This document shows, one piece after another, positions 28,127 to 28,361 of a DNA stretch of 28,361 bases (position 1 is its first letter; the number at the start of each line of letters is the position of its first letter). A model generated the notes under the pieces. The model was given only the letters and a program-made list of their open reading frames with translations, had not been told where the DNA came from and did not search any database. The position numbers and the translations under genes are program-made. Origin of the DNA: a bacterium UBP3_UBA6266 (lineage in GTDB: Bacteria; Auribacterota; UBA6266); the NCBI GenBank assembly GCA_002440765.1, contig DJVC01000051.1, positions 31,613 through 59,973 of the forward strand, written 5' to 3'.

Positions 28127-28360
28127 TTAATTTCTTTTATTAAGATCTCTTTCCCATTCTCTCGAAGCTTCTTCAATTAAATCTCTCGTTTCGTGTTTGC
28201 AGTTATCCCATGCCCACCAGTTATGATGGCTTGAGTGATTTGGATCAAGTCTCTCATTAAAATTTTCATCAATATATGTATCGAAAGGTTCGTCTGCAAC
28301 CCTTACAGCTAATCCTCTTTCTAAACTTTCTCTAGCGGCTTGTATATCTTCCTCTCTATC
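28127..28360 (-). CDS. C-terminal fragment of an unknown protein
   Basis: Open frame entering from the right edge and ending at TAA (28129-28127); 77 residues are visible. The sequence is charged and helical at both ends (DREEDIQAARESLERG; LIEEASREWERDLNKR), with an aromatic-His centre HHNWWAWDNCKHET. The central pattern could be part of a small enzyme or toxin domain. No family recognised. It continues outside the window. The next gene starts 41 bases downstream on the same strand. Confidence 0.6.
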   Translation of the reverse strand, partial: DREEDIQAARESLERGLAVRVADEPFDTYIDENFNERLDPNHSSHHNWWAWDNCKHETRDLIEEASREWERDLNKRN

Positions 28361-28361
28361 C

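Overview
The window reads as chromosome of an uncultured-style, anaerobic, diderm bacterium of moderate GC. A two-partner secretion pair (an outer-membrane TpsB barrel and its passenger), several secreted or lipoprotein enzymes and a POTRA domain imply an outer membrane. Ferredoxin-fused MinD ATPases, NifX-domain proteins, Mrp and DUF5320 proteins imply an anaerobe with heavy Fe-S or metal-cofactor traffic. The sequence alone does not fix the phylum; Elusimicrobiota, Omnitrophota or deltaproteobacteria-like lineages would all fit. No rRNA, tRNA or CRISPR was seen.

Layout. 1-1085 (+): the 3' end of an ArsB/NhaD-type permease, then a fluoride riboswitch controlling crcB/fluC and a DUF190 gene. 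1311-2165 (+): a lipoprotein-like alpha/beta hydrolase. 2233-3197 (-): a methyltransferase and a J-domain protein. 3235-11623 (-): a tightly packed metal-cofactor cluster. In transcription order it holds a Fur-family regulator, a DUF5320 protein, two NifX-domain proteins, a zinc-ribbon protein, a methyltransferase, a ferredoxin-MinD ATPase, an FAD/NAD oxidoreductase, a second ferredoxin-MinD ATPase, Mrp, a small Cys-rich protein, a radical SAM protein and an MBL-fold protein. Its composition recalls the orange-protein (ORP) loci of Desulfovibrio, but here two Fur-box-like operators sit at the head of the cluster. Beside fur lies the internally deleted remnant of a flavodoxin gene.

11879-15192: a small membrane protein, a cold-shock gene with an intrinsic terminator in its leader, a GNAT acetyltransferase, a cupin, a DMT-family exporter and a methyltransferase. 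15250-18770 (-): exported proteins, namely two small ones, a histidine phosphatase fused to a jelly-roll sugar-binding-like domain, and a GH26-like glycosidase. 18843-23999: TpsB (+) and its probable passenger (-) converge with overlapping stop codons. The passenger joins a haemagglutinin-type secretion domain to seven SBBP beta-propeller repeats.

24058-25869 (-): an unannotated 51-aa membrane peptide, a 19-bp REP-like palindrome running into the end of a secreted esterase gene, and a Doc-type toxin with an HTH antitoxin. Four evenly arranged GTTAAC palindromes lie in the antitoxin promoter region. 26037-28360 (-): an AT-rich island of ATGA-coupled or closely spaced genes for membrane or secreted proteins of unknown function, ending in a truncated gene that may be a toxin C-terminus.

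The best candidates for something little described are the Fur-operated ORP-like cluster, the convergent TPS system with a propeller passenger and possibly leaderless starts, and the 19-10-19 operator array of the HTH-Doc module.
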